64,000 bases of DNA from Duncaniella muricolitica (GTDB taxonomy: Bacteria > Bacteroidota > Bacteroidia > Bacteroidales > Muribaculaceae), in the NCBI GenBank assembly GCA_025808375.1, contig CP061009.1, forward strand, positions 1,302,001 through 1,366,000. The letters run 5' to 3'. The notes beneath the pieces are model-generated. The model did not search any database. It was not told the origin of the DNA and was given only the letters and a program-made list of their open reading frames with translations. Both the position numbers and the translations under genes were made by a program. Positions within the stretch are counted from its first letter, which is position 1. Every line of letters starts with the position of its first letter. Shown here in pieces: positions 24,939 to 33,493 of the stretch.

Positions 24939-25678
24939 AAGCAATGATATTTGCCGCCGGACTCGGCACACGTCTCGCTCCGCTGACCGACACTTGTCCC
25001 AAGGCTCTGATTGAGGTAGGCGGCAAACCGATGTTGCAGCGGGCCATCGAGCGGTTGCGCGATGCAGGCGTGTCGGAAATTACGGTCAATGTGCACCACC
25101 ACGCCTGTATGATCAAGGATTATATTGCCTCGCACGATTTCGGTGTGGATATAAGAGTGAGTGACGAGTCGTCGTGTCTGCTTGACACGGGAGGCGGAGT
25201 GGTCAAGGCTGCCACGATGCTGCGCGGCGACGGGCCTGTGGTGCTTTATAATGCTGATATATTTACTGATTTTCCCCTTCGGGAGATGATGGAGCGTCAT
25301 TGTGCATCCGGGGCTGACGTCACACTGCTTGCCGACAGCCGCGAGACTTCGCGCTATCTGTTGTTTGACGCTTCAGGACGCATGATCGGGTGGCGCAATG
25401 TGTCGACCGGCGAGACCTGTTCGCCTTTTCCCGCAGAAGTGACTGACGGAAGCCGTCAGATGGCGTTTGGGGGAGTACATATAATCAATCCTTGCGTCAT
25501 AGACCGCATGGCCGAATACATGCCGGAGGGTAAATTTTCAATCACACCTTTTTATATAGATGCTTGCCGGGAGCTCGATATCCGGGCCTATACCCCGTCA
25601 GGCAGCTACACGTGGATTGACATAGGACGTCTGGCCTCACTCGCCCGGGCAAGAGATATGGCAAAAAGTAGAGATTGA
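24935..25678 (+). CDS. murU: MurU-like sugar-1-phosphate nucleotidyltransferase
   Basis: The 247-residue protein opens with the nucleotidyltransferase signature MKAMIFAAGLGTRLAPLTDT, then PKALIEVGGKPML, LLDTGGGVVKA and the metal site YNADIFTD. Length and motifs fit MurU, which makes UDP-MurNAc from MurNAc-1-phosphate and UTP in the recycling route that bypasses MurA. Mannose-1-phosphate guanylyltransferase-like enzymes are close relatives. The start at 24935 overlaps the kinase stop in ATGA, which indicates coupled translation; a start at 24902 would intrude on the kinase gene. Confidence 0.8.
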   Translation: MKAMIFAAGLGTRLAPLTDTCPKALIEVGGKPMLQRAIERLRDAGVSEITVNVHHHACMIKDYIASHDFGVDIRVSDESSCLLDTGGGVVKAATMLRGDGPVVLYNADIFTDFPLREMMERHCASGADVTLLADSRETSRYLLFDASGRMIGWRNVSTGETCSPFPAEVTDGSRQMAFGGVHIINPCVIDRMAEYMPEGKFSITPFYIDACRELDIRAYTPSGSYTWIDIGRLASLARARDMAKSRD

Positions 25679-25785
25679 GGATGCCTTTAGACATAGGTAT
25701 GGAGTTAAAGCAATTTATTCCAGAATATTTGCTTAATTTTGTAACATAAACGCGCAGCGCATACAAATATCACCAATTTAAGTTT

Positions 25786-26631
25786 ATGCTAATAAAGGAA
25801 CGTTCCATAATCACATGGTTGCTACATCCTGACTTGAAGCAAGCACCGGAGAATTTGGTGGTTGCGCCTGTGTCGAATCCAATAAATCAATCCATCCTTT
25901 TGCACAGTTTTATCGAGTTAGATAAAATCCGTAAGCAAACTCCCGAATGGGGATTGCCGGAACTTCTCATGCCTTCTTTTGGGGAGGTCATGTATAAGAG
26001 CCATCGGTCTTTCGACAATATAATGCCTCAATTGTTTGAGGATTTTTGCAAAAGAGAAGAGTGTGGAATTTTACTTTGTCGTGGCAATGTCACAATTGTA
26101 TACAGCTTTGGTGGTAATCAGTTGCATATTTGGCATTTTACCGAACTATACGGAAAGAGTGTTTTCAACTTCTATACATGCAATGTCTGCGATGGCGAGA
26201 ATATCGGTGTTGGGATTACAAATACACTGTTATCTGATAATTTATTGTTTTCAGGGTCTTTACAAGAGCGGCAGCGAAAATTAGCTTTTATTGCTGGATT
26301 TGTCGCTACCTATGTTGCCGTCAAACGATACATAAAAGTGGAAACAATCGTCATCCCACGCGGCAAGTTCACTGCCATTGAGGGAACGCCGCTTGAATAT
26401 ATCGAAAAAAAGAAAGTCCTCAATCAGACAGGTCAAGAGGTCATTGTTATGGATTCCAAATGGTTTCGTAAAATCATCAACGAAAACGACATCTATGTAC
26501 GTGGTTTCTTCCGTATGCAGAACAAGAAGAATGAGCTTGGCGAATGGTACAAAGAACTTATCTTCGTTGACTCTTTCGTCCGACATGGTTATCACCGAAA
26601 CGCCAAGATAGAAGATGATGAAGTAAATTAG
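25786..26631 (+). CDS. unknown protein in AT-rich strip
   Basis: A 281-residue protein without a signal peptide or membrane helix. I recognise no family. Notable segments are NPINQSILLHSFIELDKIRK, a cysteine pair in FYTCNVCDGEN, and a C-terminal stretch IVIPRGKFTAIEGTPLEYIE followed by SKWFRKIINENDIYVRGFFR, which looks like a DNA- or nucleotide-contacting beta/alpha region. Base composition is clearly more AT-rich than the murU gene before it, a sign of transfer. A TAATTTTG box is at 25734-25741. Confidence 0.6.
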   Translation: MLIKERSIITWLLHPDLKQAPENLVVAPVSNPINQSILLHSFIELDKIRKQTPEWGLPELLMPSFGEVMYKSHRSFDNIMPQLFEDFCKREECGILLCRGNVTIVYSFGGNQLHIWHFTELYGKSVFNFYTCNVCDGENIGVGITNTLLSDNLLFSGSLQERQRKLAFIAGFVATYVAVKRYIKVETIVIPRGKFTAIEGTPLEYIEKKKVLNQTGQEVIVMDSKWFRKIINENDIYVRGFFRMQNKKNELGEWYKELIFVDSFVRHGYHRNAKIEDDEVN

Positions 26632-26709
26632 GTCGTAAATTAAACCTGATGTCTTGACAGGAAGATTTTAATCGCAAGCTCCCATTTTTTATTAAACTGA
26701 AATATTGCA

Positions 26710-27056
26710 ATGAAAAAAGAAACACTTGAACATGACACAACAGTTGTGATCTATACCGAGGAATCAGAAGAATTAACTAAGGAAGTTTTTATCTATCTAC
26801 AAGACTTAAATGGAGATGGAGAACTTTTTTCAATGTTGACTATGAAGTCCAACATGAAGATGGCTCATTTGAGAACGGGAATGGGATGGAATCCCTCGAC
26901 ATTATTTTAGATGCTTATGGTTTTGAAGATTACAATAAGTTATCATCATACTTCAGGTATATGTATGAAAACGACAAAGACGCTTTTTCAAAAATCGTAA
27001 GTGATGTAAAGAGCAAAGGGGTCAATCTTTCAATTGATGAATCTGAAGGATTCTAA
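26710..27056 (+). pseudogene. frameshifted small gene (or -1 slippage gene)
   Basis: The frame from ATG 26710 reads MKKETLEHDTTVVIYTEESE and then LQDLNGDGELF, reaches a run of six Ts (26825-26830) and soon meets a stop at 26908. In the -1 frame the sequence continues sensibly as FNVDYEVQHEDGSFENGNG and on to SKGVNLSIDESEGF with a TAA at 27054. One extra T would join both into a protein of about 115 residues. It is either a recent frameshift mutation, a homopolymer sequencing error, or ribosomal slippage on the T-run. Function unknown; the joined protein is acidic and soluble. Confidence 0.6.
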
Positions 27057-27115
27057 GGACCTAATGGCTTTTCTATGTGGGGCGGTTTTTAGTTATAATA
27101 TTTAAAATAACTGCA

Positions 27116-27577
27116 ATGAAATACTTTTTTTCAATTATTCTCCTATTTATTCCCTTTTGCATATTCTCTCAAACGGATTCTATTTCATCAGTCCATGTAG
27201 ACTCTATATCTCCAAAAAATATGGAGGATTCTGAATCGTTATTAGAACTTCTTAGTGATATAAGATATAATCAGGACAGAGAGTATGAGTCCAATCGTTA
27301 TAAGATTTATCCGACGGAGAATATTTATATTCTCATTAAGTTAGATACTCAAACGGGCAAATTAGAGCTAATACAATGGTCACTAAAATCTAAAGACGAA
27401 TTTTCAGCGATATTAAGTAATGAAGATTTATCTTGGTATAATGGATTAAATTCATTTGAATTATACCCCACAAAAAACATGTATCAATTCATACTTTTAG
27501 ATAAAGCAACAGGTAGAAATTGGCATGTCCAGTGGGGTACAAAATCATCTGAGAGGTGGATTAGGCGTATATATTGA
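27116..27577 (+). CDS. small exported protein with two YPT-type repeats
   Basis: The ATG at 27116 starts a signal peptide (MKYFFSIILLFIPFCIFSQ); an earlier in-frame ATG at 27077 would place 13 residues before it. The mature part contains two copies of one beta-rich unit: YKIYPTENIYILIKLDTQTG with IQWSLKS, and FELYPTKNMYQFILLDKATG with VQWGTKS. This repeat occurs in exported proteins of Bacteroidales; no function is known to me. Confidence 0.6.
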   Translation: MKYFFSIILLFIPFCIFSQTDSISSVHVDSISPKNMEDSESLLELLSDIRYNQDREYESNRYKIYPTENIYILIKLDTQTGKLELIQWSLKSKDEFSAILSNEDLSWYNGLNSFELYPTKNMYQFILLDKATGRNWHVQWGTKSSERWIRRIY

Positions 27578-27661
27578 TTGTGACTATTTTGATTATCAAT
27601 GTGCTGGTATTGTTTGGCGCAAATACGGAGATTTAATTTCATGAGAATGACATCGGTTACT

Positions 27662-28273
27662 TTATCGTTTCTTACTTGGAAGGATAGTTGAAGCCCAGTT
27701 GGGAAGCTCTTCTATATAGCGTTTGGCAAGCTCTCCGTCGCTCAGACGGAACAAAAGCCGGGCTTCCGCATCCTCGATTGAGTTGTCATAGACATAAAGT
27801 CGGTCGACGTATGGGGCCAACGCCATGCAGTTGGCAATAGATTTATCGTATCGTGATATGATTTTGGGAATTGGCACATCATGTCCGCCATTCAGCACTC
27901 GGTTAGCGACACGTTTTGCATTGATGGTTGGAGATTCAGTGGATACGAAGAACAAGCGGATGAAGAATCCCGCTTCTTTTGCTCTGAGAATGTATTCGAC
28001 CTTATCGGTGGCAGACATCACAGTCTCAAATATATGGCTCTTGCGTTCTGAAAGACATTTTTCCCTCCATTCATTGCAATAGTTGGCTGCTTTGAGAACA
28101 GATTCCAGATTGTTCCAGTCACCGAATACATCGCGGGCGACATTGTCAGGGTTTATATACTCCGAATCCTCCAGCCACTCATGATGTAGAATCTTGGAGG
28201 TCACGGAAGTCTTGCCCGACCCGTTAGGCCCGGCAATCACAATCAGGACTGGTCGATGTTCACTTGCTGTCAT
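27662..28273 (-). CDS. zeta-toxin-like P-loop kinase
   Basis: The 203-residue protein has Walker A GPNGSGKT (residues 15-22), YINPDNVARDVFG after it, the SHIFETVMS segment and the IRLFFVSTESP strand, and an Arg-rich lid (RVANRVLNGGHDVP). These fit the zeta toxin family, which phosphorylates UDP-GlcNAc or UDP-MurNAc-type sugars and blocks wall synthesis. Its start overlaps the preceding small gene by 14 bases, so the two form a module, probably toxin and antitoxin. The module lies outside the integrated element, on the far side of its left attachment site. Confidence 0.85.
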   Translation of the reverse strand: MTASEHRPVLIVIAGPNGSGKTSVTSKILHHEWLEDSEYINPDNVARDVFGDWNNLESVLKAANYCNEWREKCLSERKSHIFETVMSATDKVEYILRAKEAGFFIRLFFVSTESPTINAKRVANRVLNGGHDVPIPKIISRYDKSIANCMALAPYVDRLYVYDNSIEDAEARLLFRLSDGELAKRYIEELPNWASTILPSKKR

Positions 28274-28475
28274 AGCGAAGCCTGTTTAAGGTTTCTTCAA
28301 CTCTTGCGCGGGCCTCATGCGTAGCAGCCTCAATCCCGGCAGCCACACGCTCGGCAGCCCGGCGGGTGCTTTCGCGAGCATCCTCGGCAACTTCACGCAT
28401 AATCTGTGCCATGCGTTCGTCGCCCGGCTCCTCCATCGACGTCAGTCGATAACTATTCATTTCTGCTTCCGACAT
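28260..28475 (-). CDS. small helical protein, probable antitoxin of the zeta module
   Basis: A 71-residue, highly charged helical protein (REVAEDARESTRRAAERVAA) that overlaps the zeta-like gene and precedes it. Partner genes of Bacteroidales zeta toxins are often this size; it does not resemble the classical epsilon antitoxin. A TAACTTTG box at 28503-28510 is placed to drive both genes. Confidence 0.65.
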   Translation of the reverse strand: MSEAEMNSYRLTSMEEPGDERMAQIMREVAEDARESTRRAAERVAAGIEAATHEARARVEETLNRLRYDSK

Positions 28476-28586
28476 AATCTATAATCTTTTCTTATTCAAC
28501 GCCAAAGTTAAGAAAAAAGTCTGAACCAACCTTACTTTTGTTTTGCAGATTAAAGGAAACAAGTATTTGTTTGAAAGCGTACAAAT

Positions 28587-28627
28587 AAAAAAAGAATGTA
28601 ACTCACATTGAGTTACATTCTTTTTTT
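28587..28627. terminator. bidirectional terminator, probably the original dnaK terminator
   Basis: A perfect 11-base stem (GAATGTAACTC at 28594-28604, complement at 28610-28620) with a five-base loop, flanked by seven As and seven Ts. It lies 18 bases outside the left attachment core. Before integration of the island it would have stood directly after the dnaK stop codon. Confidence 0.85.
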
Positions 28628-28644
28628 ATTATTGAATTGGAAAC

Positions 28645-28659
28645 TTACTTCACTTCCTC
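28645..28659. repeat. left attachment site core
   Basis: TTACTTCACTTCCTC, identical to 59098-59112. The match extends outward: GAATTG stands exactly five bases before the core on both sides (28634-28639 and 59087-59092). The core is the complement of the last dnaK codons (Glu-Glu-Val-Lys-stop). Confidence 0.9.
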
Positions 28660-28700
28660 GAAAGTAAAACAGGCTGTCATTTAATAATTTACATCTATAT

Positions 28701-28713
28701 GTTCCAAATGTGG
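28701..28713 (+). repeat. possible arm-type integrase site, left
   Basis: GTTCCAAATGTGG, 41 bases inside the left core. One base differs from the copy at 58960-58972 near the right end. Confidence 0.4.
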
Positions 28714-28804
28714 CTATAATATTATCTATTCTTATCAAGATTTATGTAAATGAATCTATGGCGTGTTTACCATTATCTCCTTATACAATCCGCGATGAAG
28801 AACC

Positions 28805-29980
28805 TTAGTCAGTGATGTCTTCTTTCCATTCCTCTATTGCAACCCCAGTTTCAGTCGTACTCGTTTTACTTTCATATTCATATTCTGGTACTACCGAAAT
28901 GTTTAAATCTCCTTCACACGGCTTCATAAGTTGTCTTGCGCTGACTTTCCAATGGATTTTAAGGTCTGTAATATCTGGGAGAACTTTAAGATACACTTCC
29001 CCAATATACGACTGGGTAGCAGGATTACGAGCATCTGTAAAATTCTTGTATGCACTTTGATGGTCATTATCGATGTATAAGTCGTGAATAGACACTATGG
29101 TCATGTCAAGAAGGCAATCCCTTTGTTCATTAGATTGATGAACCTCCACGCCCTCTGTTATTGGCCATAGCGATATCTTACAATTATCAAGAGCTTTTCC
29201 AAGATTATGCAGATACAACTTGACAGGAACCATTGATCGGTTGATTCTACCTTTTGCGACTTTTATCGAAGTAGGCTTAACGATATTATCTATCATTAAC
29301 CTATTACGATGTAGTGCATCTATAACGCTTGAGCCTCCAATTAACTTAGAAATAGCATTTGACATGTCGGTATTTTCTGTATGGGAGTGTTGGGGAGGAT
29401 ACGGCGCAGAGTAATATATTTTTTTGAAAATGGGTGTAATTATTATCGAGTCACTGTCGTTATCAAACGTGATAGTGCAGTCATATTCCGGCTTATCTGG
29501 GACGATACTCTTATTGACAATATCAATAATACGTAATATTTCATTTTCATCGATTTTCACATTGACACCAGGCTTAAAGTGATTATATGTGCGATGATTC
29601 AAATCAAATGGTAACTCATAGTGATTGTCATCATCCTCAAGTTGCATGTACGCGATTACGCATTCCGGATTAAAATGGCGCAAGGCATAGCCAAATTCCA
29701 ACATGCAGTTTGGATTCGGGACAAGCTTTGTTTTGCCGTCGCAAGTAATATGTCTGGTTACTGGGGTGAGGTCCGCTATAAAAAAATCACATCTTTTAAT
29801 ATTTTCCAGTATTACTTCCTCTAAAACTCTGCTTCCAGAAATACCATCAGTTGCCTTCACAAGTTCAATGTAGATCCCTTTATTTCCCATTTCTTTGAAC
29901 TTGTTATTTAGGGCAGTCTCTATTTTTTTGCTAACGTCTTTCTTGTCAGATTGCCACGAATAAAAAGCTTTATATGTCAT
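28805..29980 (-). CDS. TIR-like nucleotide-binding effector protein
   Basis: The N-terminal 180 residues match the TIR-like/nucleotide-binding family seen in anti-phage proteins: KAFYSWQSDKKDV at the start, SGSRVLEEVILENIKRCDFF, IADLTPVT and VPNPNCMLEFGYALRH with Glu95 in the usual catalytic position. The family is known or suspected to act on NAD or nucleotides. The C-terminal 200 residues are beta-rich and not recognised; they may sense a trigger. It is the first gene inside the left end of the island and is ended by the perfect hairpin at 28587. A defence role is inference from family and position. Confidence 0.65.
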   Translation of the reverse strand: MTYKAFYSWQSDKKDVSKKIETALNNKFKEMGNKGIYIELVKATDGISGSRVLEEVILENIKRCDFFIADLTPVTRHITCDGKTKLVPNPNCMLEFGYALRHFNPECVIAYMQLEDDDNHYELPFDLNHRTYNHFKPGVNVKIDENEILRIIDIVNKSIVPDKPEYDCTITFDNDSDSIIITPIFKKIYYSAPYPPQHSHTENTDMSNAISKLIGGSSVIDALHRNRLMIDNIVKPTSIKVAKGRINRSMVPVKLYLHNLGKALDNCKISLWPITEGVEVHQSNEQRDCLLDMTIVSIHDLYIDNDHQSAYKNFTDARNPATQSYIGEVYLKVLPDITDLKIHWKVSARQLMKPCEGDLNISVVPEYEYESKTSTTETGVAIEEWKEDITD

Positions 29981-30219
29981 ACTTAGTATGAGATTGTGTC
30001 GTTATCTAAAAAAATATTTAATTTTAAACGAATTCAGTCAATGAAAGTGTTTGCGTTTTCTTCTAATGTACAGAGCCAAATAACAACCGACATAACTGAT
30101 TAAATTTTATTTATATATAAGCTATTTTAAATCTGTTTAAAGATTGGTACAAATATAACCGATACCTTCACTGACCTTTTAATTGAAGCTAAACCCGTAT
30201 AAATAAATCCAAGTAATTA

Positions 30220-31224
30220 TCATAATCTTGTTGATGAAATAGTCACTTTATTAATTTCCACATAATCGACTTTTGTACATTTTGCATCCTTAGGATCAAA
30301 CAAAACAATGTTTTGGCCTTCGGGATGTAAAGAACTAGCAAACATGATTCCATCAGCTTGATTTAGCTTACAATACTCGCAGATTAATTGTGTGGGGACG
30401 TATTCCAATTCTGTATCAAACCTTCTTAATGGCTTTGATAGATCTTTACAAATGCTGTCAATAATTATTCGTTTCTTAATTGAATCTCTCAATGTATCGC
30501 TACCATCTGTAAATGCATAAAATGGATTGATTACAGTATTGAAATTTACGATATTGAGATCTCGGCAAATACGGAATGTCCCAATGCATACCCTATCCAA
30601 ATAGACACTTCTGGTTTCATAAAGTGTGGTTTGTTCATTATCACACAAATAAAGATATGGTATTCCTAATGGATTTGCTCGTCCCGCCGGAGTTTTTTGA
30701 GCGGGAGGACATCCCATTTGACTAGGTGTTAATTTATCAGTTCCATCTGGGATGATTCGTGCTCTATATAATAGCTTATGCTTAGATAATGTATCGTTTG
30801 GTTGAATAAAACTATCCCATTCAAAAGAAGTAATGTCCGAGAAAAAACGAGATTTAGTAGTGACATCTTCTTTTAGCTTATTCCAGACCTTAGTGCATTC
30901 TAAAATCTCATCAATATATCTTACTTTATCGTTTGCACTGTACCTAATGATCCCATATTCATATAGGTTACCAAGAATCTGTTCCGCACATTTCTCAGAT
31001 GAAAAAATATTCCATTGAGTAGTTAATGCTTCTATTAAGTCAGTTGAACTGTCATCGTCTTTGCAATACAACTCCGTAAACTCAATAAAGAAATCGTAAA
31101 GTTCACTTAAATCGATGACACAATCATCATTCTCACAACAATCACAACGCGCTATGTTCGATGAAGAGGAGATTATAAAATTTTTTATTTCCTCGTCGTT
31201 AAAACAATTGGAACAGACTTTCAT
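30220..31224 (-). CDS. RES-domain protein with N-terminal zinc-ribbon
   Basis: The C-terminal part has the RES pattern: LLYRARI (Arg154/156), GRANPLGIPYLYL (181-193), LYETRSV (Glu203) and DGIMFASSLHPEGQNIVLF (Ser297/298). RES enzymes degrade NAD+ and act as toxins. The N-terminal 140 residues start with cysteine pairs (CSNC, CDCC, Cys35), a likely zinc ribbon, then a helical region as in proteins that join a RES domain to a HEPN-type N-terminus. Its ATG overlaps the stop of the sce7725-like gene by four bases, so the three genes here are one operon. Confidence 0.75.
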   Translation of the reverse strand: MKVCSNCFNDEEIKNFIISSSSNIARCDCCENDDCVIDLSELYDFFIEFTELYCKDDDSSTDLIEALTTQWNIFSSEKCAEQILGNLYEYGIIRYSANDKVRYIDEILECTKVWNKLKEDVTTKSRFFSDITSFEWDSFIQPNDTLSKHKLLYRARIIPDGTDKLTPSQMGCPPAQKTPAGRANPLGIPYLYLCDNEQTTLYETRSVYLDRVCIGTFRICRDLNIVNFNTVINPFYAFTDGSDTLRDSIKKRIIIDSICKDLSKPLRRFDTELEYVPTQLICEYCKLNQADGIMFASSLHPEGQNIVLFDPKDAKCTKVDYVEINKVTISSTRL

Positions 31225-32156
31225 TTTTGCACTGCAAGGTAATTTTCTATAAGCTCTAAATGATTCTTTATTGAAAGTTTTTTTAGAACTCCCAAGCCGG
31301 GATAACGATTAGCATCTAATATCGCTATAAGTTCTGAACTAGCATGTGTACCCTGTATTCCAGAATAAAATGCCTTTAATTTAATGGCAGCCTCATAAAA
31401 TTTCCCAGGGATATTCGTGTTATCACTATTGTGGTCCGACACAAAATGCCTAACGAATATTTCGTCCTCATTCTTTTGGTATGTCATATGAATAGCAACT
31501 GCATAAGGGAGCATACCACTCTCCTTAAAATTACTTGGTAATGTCACATAGTCTGCAAATCCATTATACCCCTCTTCACTATAATATTTGTGTTCTTCAG
31601 TGAATTTTTCCTCCGGGATATCTTGATAGTCGGCATTTCTTGGCTGCTCATGAAACTGATCATCAAGTCTGATTAAATCTTTCCCCGACTTTGCAAGCAG
31701 TCGCCTATTACGACGATCTCTTTCTAAATTCGCTACAACATATTTAACCGAATTATTCCCCAAAAGTTGACTTACATCTTCCTTAGAAAGATCTATTGAG
31801 TCTTGAAAAATAATCATAACATCGTTTAGCGAATTTGTTGCAATATATGTTTCTATGCGGCTACCATCTCCTTTATAGATAAAGGCCGGAGTCCAACCTC
31901 CTAGTTCTTTGAGGAAGGGGAGATTTACTAGAATGTCCTGTTGTTCTCGCCTAAAATCGCCATCGCTGGGGTTAAGCACCAATGCAAAACTAATCTTTTT
32001 GCTTGACAAGGCATCAATAGCTGTCTTAAGCCCATTGAATGAACTCTTTACTGGTTCTATAATGGGACATACATGAGAGGGTGTAGGAGTTTCTTTCGAG
32101 AACTCTCTCAAAGCTATCAATTCAAACTGCTTTCCTCTTAAATATGGATAATACAT
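31221..32156 (-). CDS. sce7725-family protein
   Basis: The 311-residue protein opens with MYYPYLRGKQFELIALREF, the hallmark of the sce7725 family (named after a Sorangium protein), and continues with IIEPVKSS and SFALVLNPSDGD. These proteins resemble a phage T4 'beta protein' type TIM-like fold; the biochemical role is not known to me. It lies between a sce7726-like nuclease gene (2 bases upstream) and the RES gene (4-base overlap). The pairing of sce7726 and sce7725 is common. Confidence 0.78.
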   Translation of the reverse strand: MYYPYLRGKQFELIALREFSKETPTPSHVCPIIEPVKSSFNGLKTAIDALSSKKISFALVLNPSDGDFRREQQDILVNLPFLKELGGWTPAFIYKGDGSRIETYIATNSLNDVMIIFQDSIDLSKEDVSQLLGNNSVKYVVANLERDRRNRRLLAKSGKDLIRLDDQFHEQPRNADYQDIPEEKFTEEHKYYSEEGYNGFADYVTLPSNFKESGMLPYAVAIHMTYQKNEDEIFVRHFVSDHNSDNTNIPGKFYEAAIKLKAFYSGIQGTHASSELIAILDANRYPGLGVLKKLSIKNHLELIENYLAVQK

Positions 32157-32158
32157 AA

Positions 32159-33037
32159 TTATATGCTTAATATTGGCTTGTTCAACGATTCTTTTAAAAT
32201 GACAATCTCTTCTCTTTTAAGATTTAACGACAGAGCTATCTGGCGTAATTCAATCGGAGATGATCTTAACAGGGAAGTATTATTCTTTCGGTTTTTGATT
32301 TCTTTTAAGACCAATGGCCGCAATACTTCCAAAGGGATTTGTTTCATCATTTCAAGACAATGATCAAACATTTTAAAACATGAAACATCTGGAACAGCTC
32401 CATAATAAGACTCAATGATATTCTTATACTCCTGGGTATGGAGCACTCTCATTAGCAACGCAATATTAAGAAAATGATTCTTATGAGCGTCTCTAAATTG
32501 AATCAATTCAACAGATGTTTTTGTATGAGAAAGCAATATAATACCAATTTTTTTATCAATCAAATGTATATACTTATCCAGTAAATCTTCTGAAACTATT
32601 AGGTAGCATTTCTCGAAAAACATACTGTAATTCTCTAATTGACTACTTAATCGTTTTGGGGAGTCATATTCAGTTTTAATCTCAAATGCCTTGCTTTCCC
32701 CATTAAAAAGTGCTATGTCAACTATCGAAGGAGGTATCTTAAATTCGTTAAATACCACAGTTTCCGATGTCCCATATTGATTGATAAGAATTTTTGTAAT
32801 GAATTCATTCTTGTACACATATTCGCAACAATATTTTTTTCTGATAGCCCGATAAATCTTTCTAATGAAATCCCCATATGTAGCAGAGGAACGGTTGTCA
32901 ATATCATATTGTTCAACGATGGCATTTAATCGAGTGAAATCATTATAGTTAATTATATCCTTAAAGACAGAACGGGAGAATACCAAGGAAAAACTCCTTA
33001 GCATATCTATTTCTGTGAATGGATATTGTTGACTCAT
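32159..33037 (-). CDS. sce7726-family nuclease-like protein
   Basis: The 292-residue protein matches the sce7726 family, which has a restriction-endonuclease-like core: Glu78 in KNEFITKILI, Asp107 in SIVDIALF, Glu119 and Lys121 in FEIKTEYDSPKRL, and Gln133 in SSQLENY. The D-(x)n-ExK pattern is that of PD-(D/E)XK nucleases. The C-terminal helical half is not assigned. It heads the three-gene operon and has a good promoter 24 bases upstream. Nuclease activity is predicted only. Confidence 0.78.
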   Translation of the reverse strand: MSQQYPFTEIDMLRSFSLVFSRSVFKDIINYNDFTRLNAIVEQYDIDNRSSATYGDFIRKIYRAIRKKYCCEYVYKNEFITKILINQYGTSETVVFNEFKIPPSIVDIALFNGESKAFEIKTEYDSPKRLSSQLENYSMFFEKCYLIVSEDLLDKYIHLIDKKIGIILLSHTKTSVELIQFRDAHKNHFLNIALLMRVLHTQEYKNIIESYYGAVPDVSCFKMFDHCLEMMKQIPLEVLRPLVLKEIKNRKNNTSLLRSSPIELRQIALSLNLKREEIVILKESLNKPILSI

Positions 33038-33060
33038 ATCTATAAGGGTACTTTATCTTG

Positions 33061-33091
33061 CAAAGTTAGTAAAAATTGAGGTACATTCCAA
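33061..33091 (-). promoter_or_regulatory. promoter of the sce7726-sce7725-RES operon
   Basis: TTG (minus strand, 33089-33091), 20 bases, TAACTTTG (33061-33068), 24 bases before the ATG at 33037. Confidence 0.75.
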
Positions 33092-33322
33092 CTTTGAGCG
33101 TATGCTTTATAGCATGTGTGGGTATATCCGTCCAATTATGGAAGTTATATGAGGAACCTAAAATTGATTAAGGAATGATAAGGTATAAATCCTCATATAT
33201 GTAATACATGATCTATTTGGCTGTGAAGTCAGGGCTATTTTTATTCCGTTCATGCCACCGGTCAATGCCTTATATATGAAGAAAACTGAAAAATTAACGA
33301 ATAATAATTACAACAAAATCAA

Positions 33323-33493
33323 ATGAACAAAGTATGGAAGGCCATCAGTATTGTTGGCAACGTATCTGAGGTAATTATAGCCTCAGCAATGGTCGCTGAC
33401 CTCATCAGCAAAATCCGTGGTACTAAAAAAACCACTATTCCCAAAACTGAGGCCGAGGAATCTTCTCAGCCTGAAACCCCAATGGCGGCGTGA
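33323..33493 (+). CDS. small membrane-like protein
   Basis: ATG at 33323 opens a 56-residue protein, MNKVWKAISIVGNVSEVIIA, with one hydrophobic helix followed by a basic and then acidic/proline tail. It is short but has island-like codon use, and its stop overlaps the next start (GTGA). It could be a phage-type small membrane protein (holin-like); the function is unknown. Confidence 0.5.
   Translation: MNKVWKAISIVGNVSEVIIASAMVADLISKIRGTKKTTIPKTEAEESSQPETPMAA

Noticed and set aside
25679..25785. Left end of the island after murU
   Set aside because: The composition changes here, but no copy of the attachment core is present; the matched core lies at 28645.
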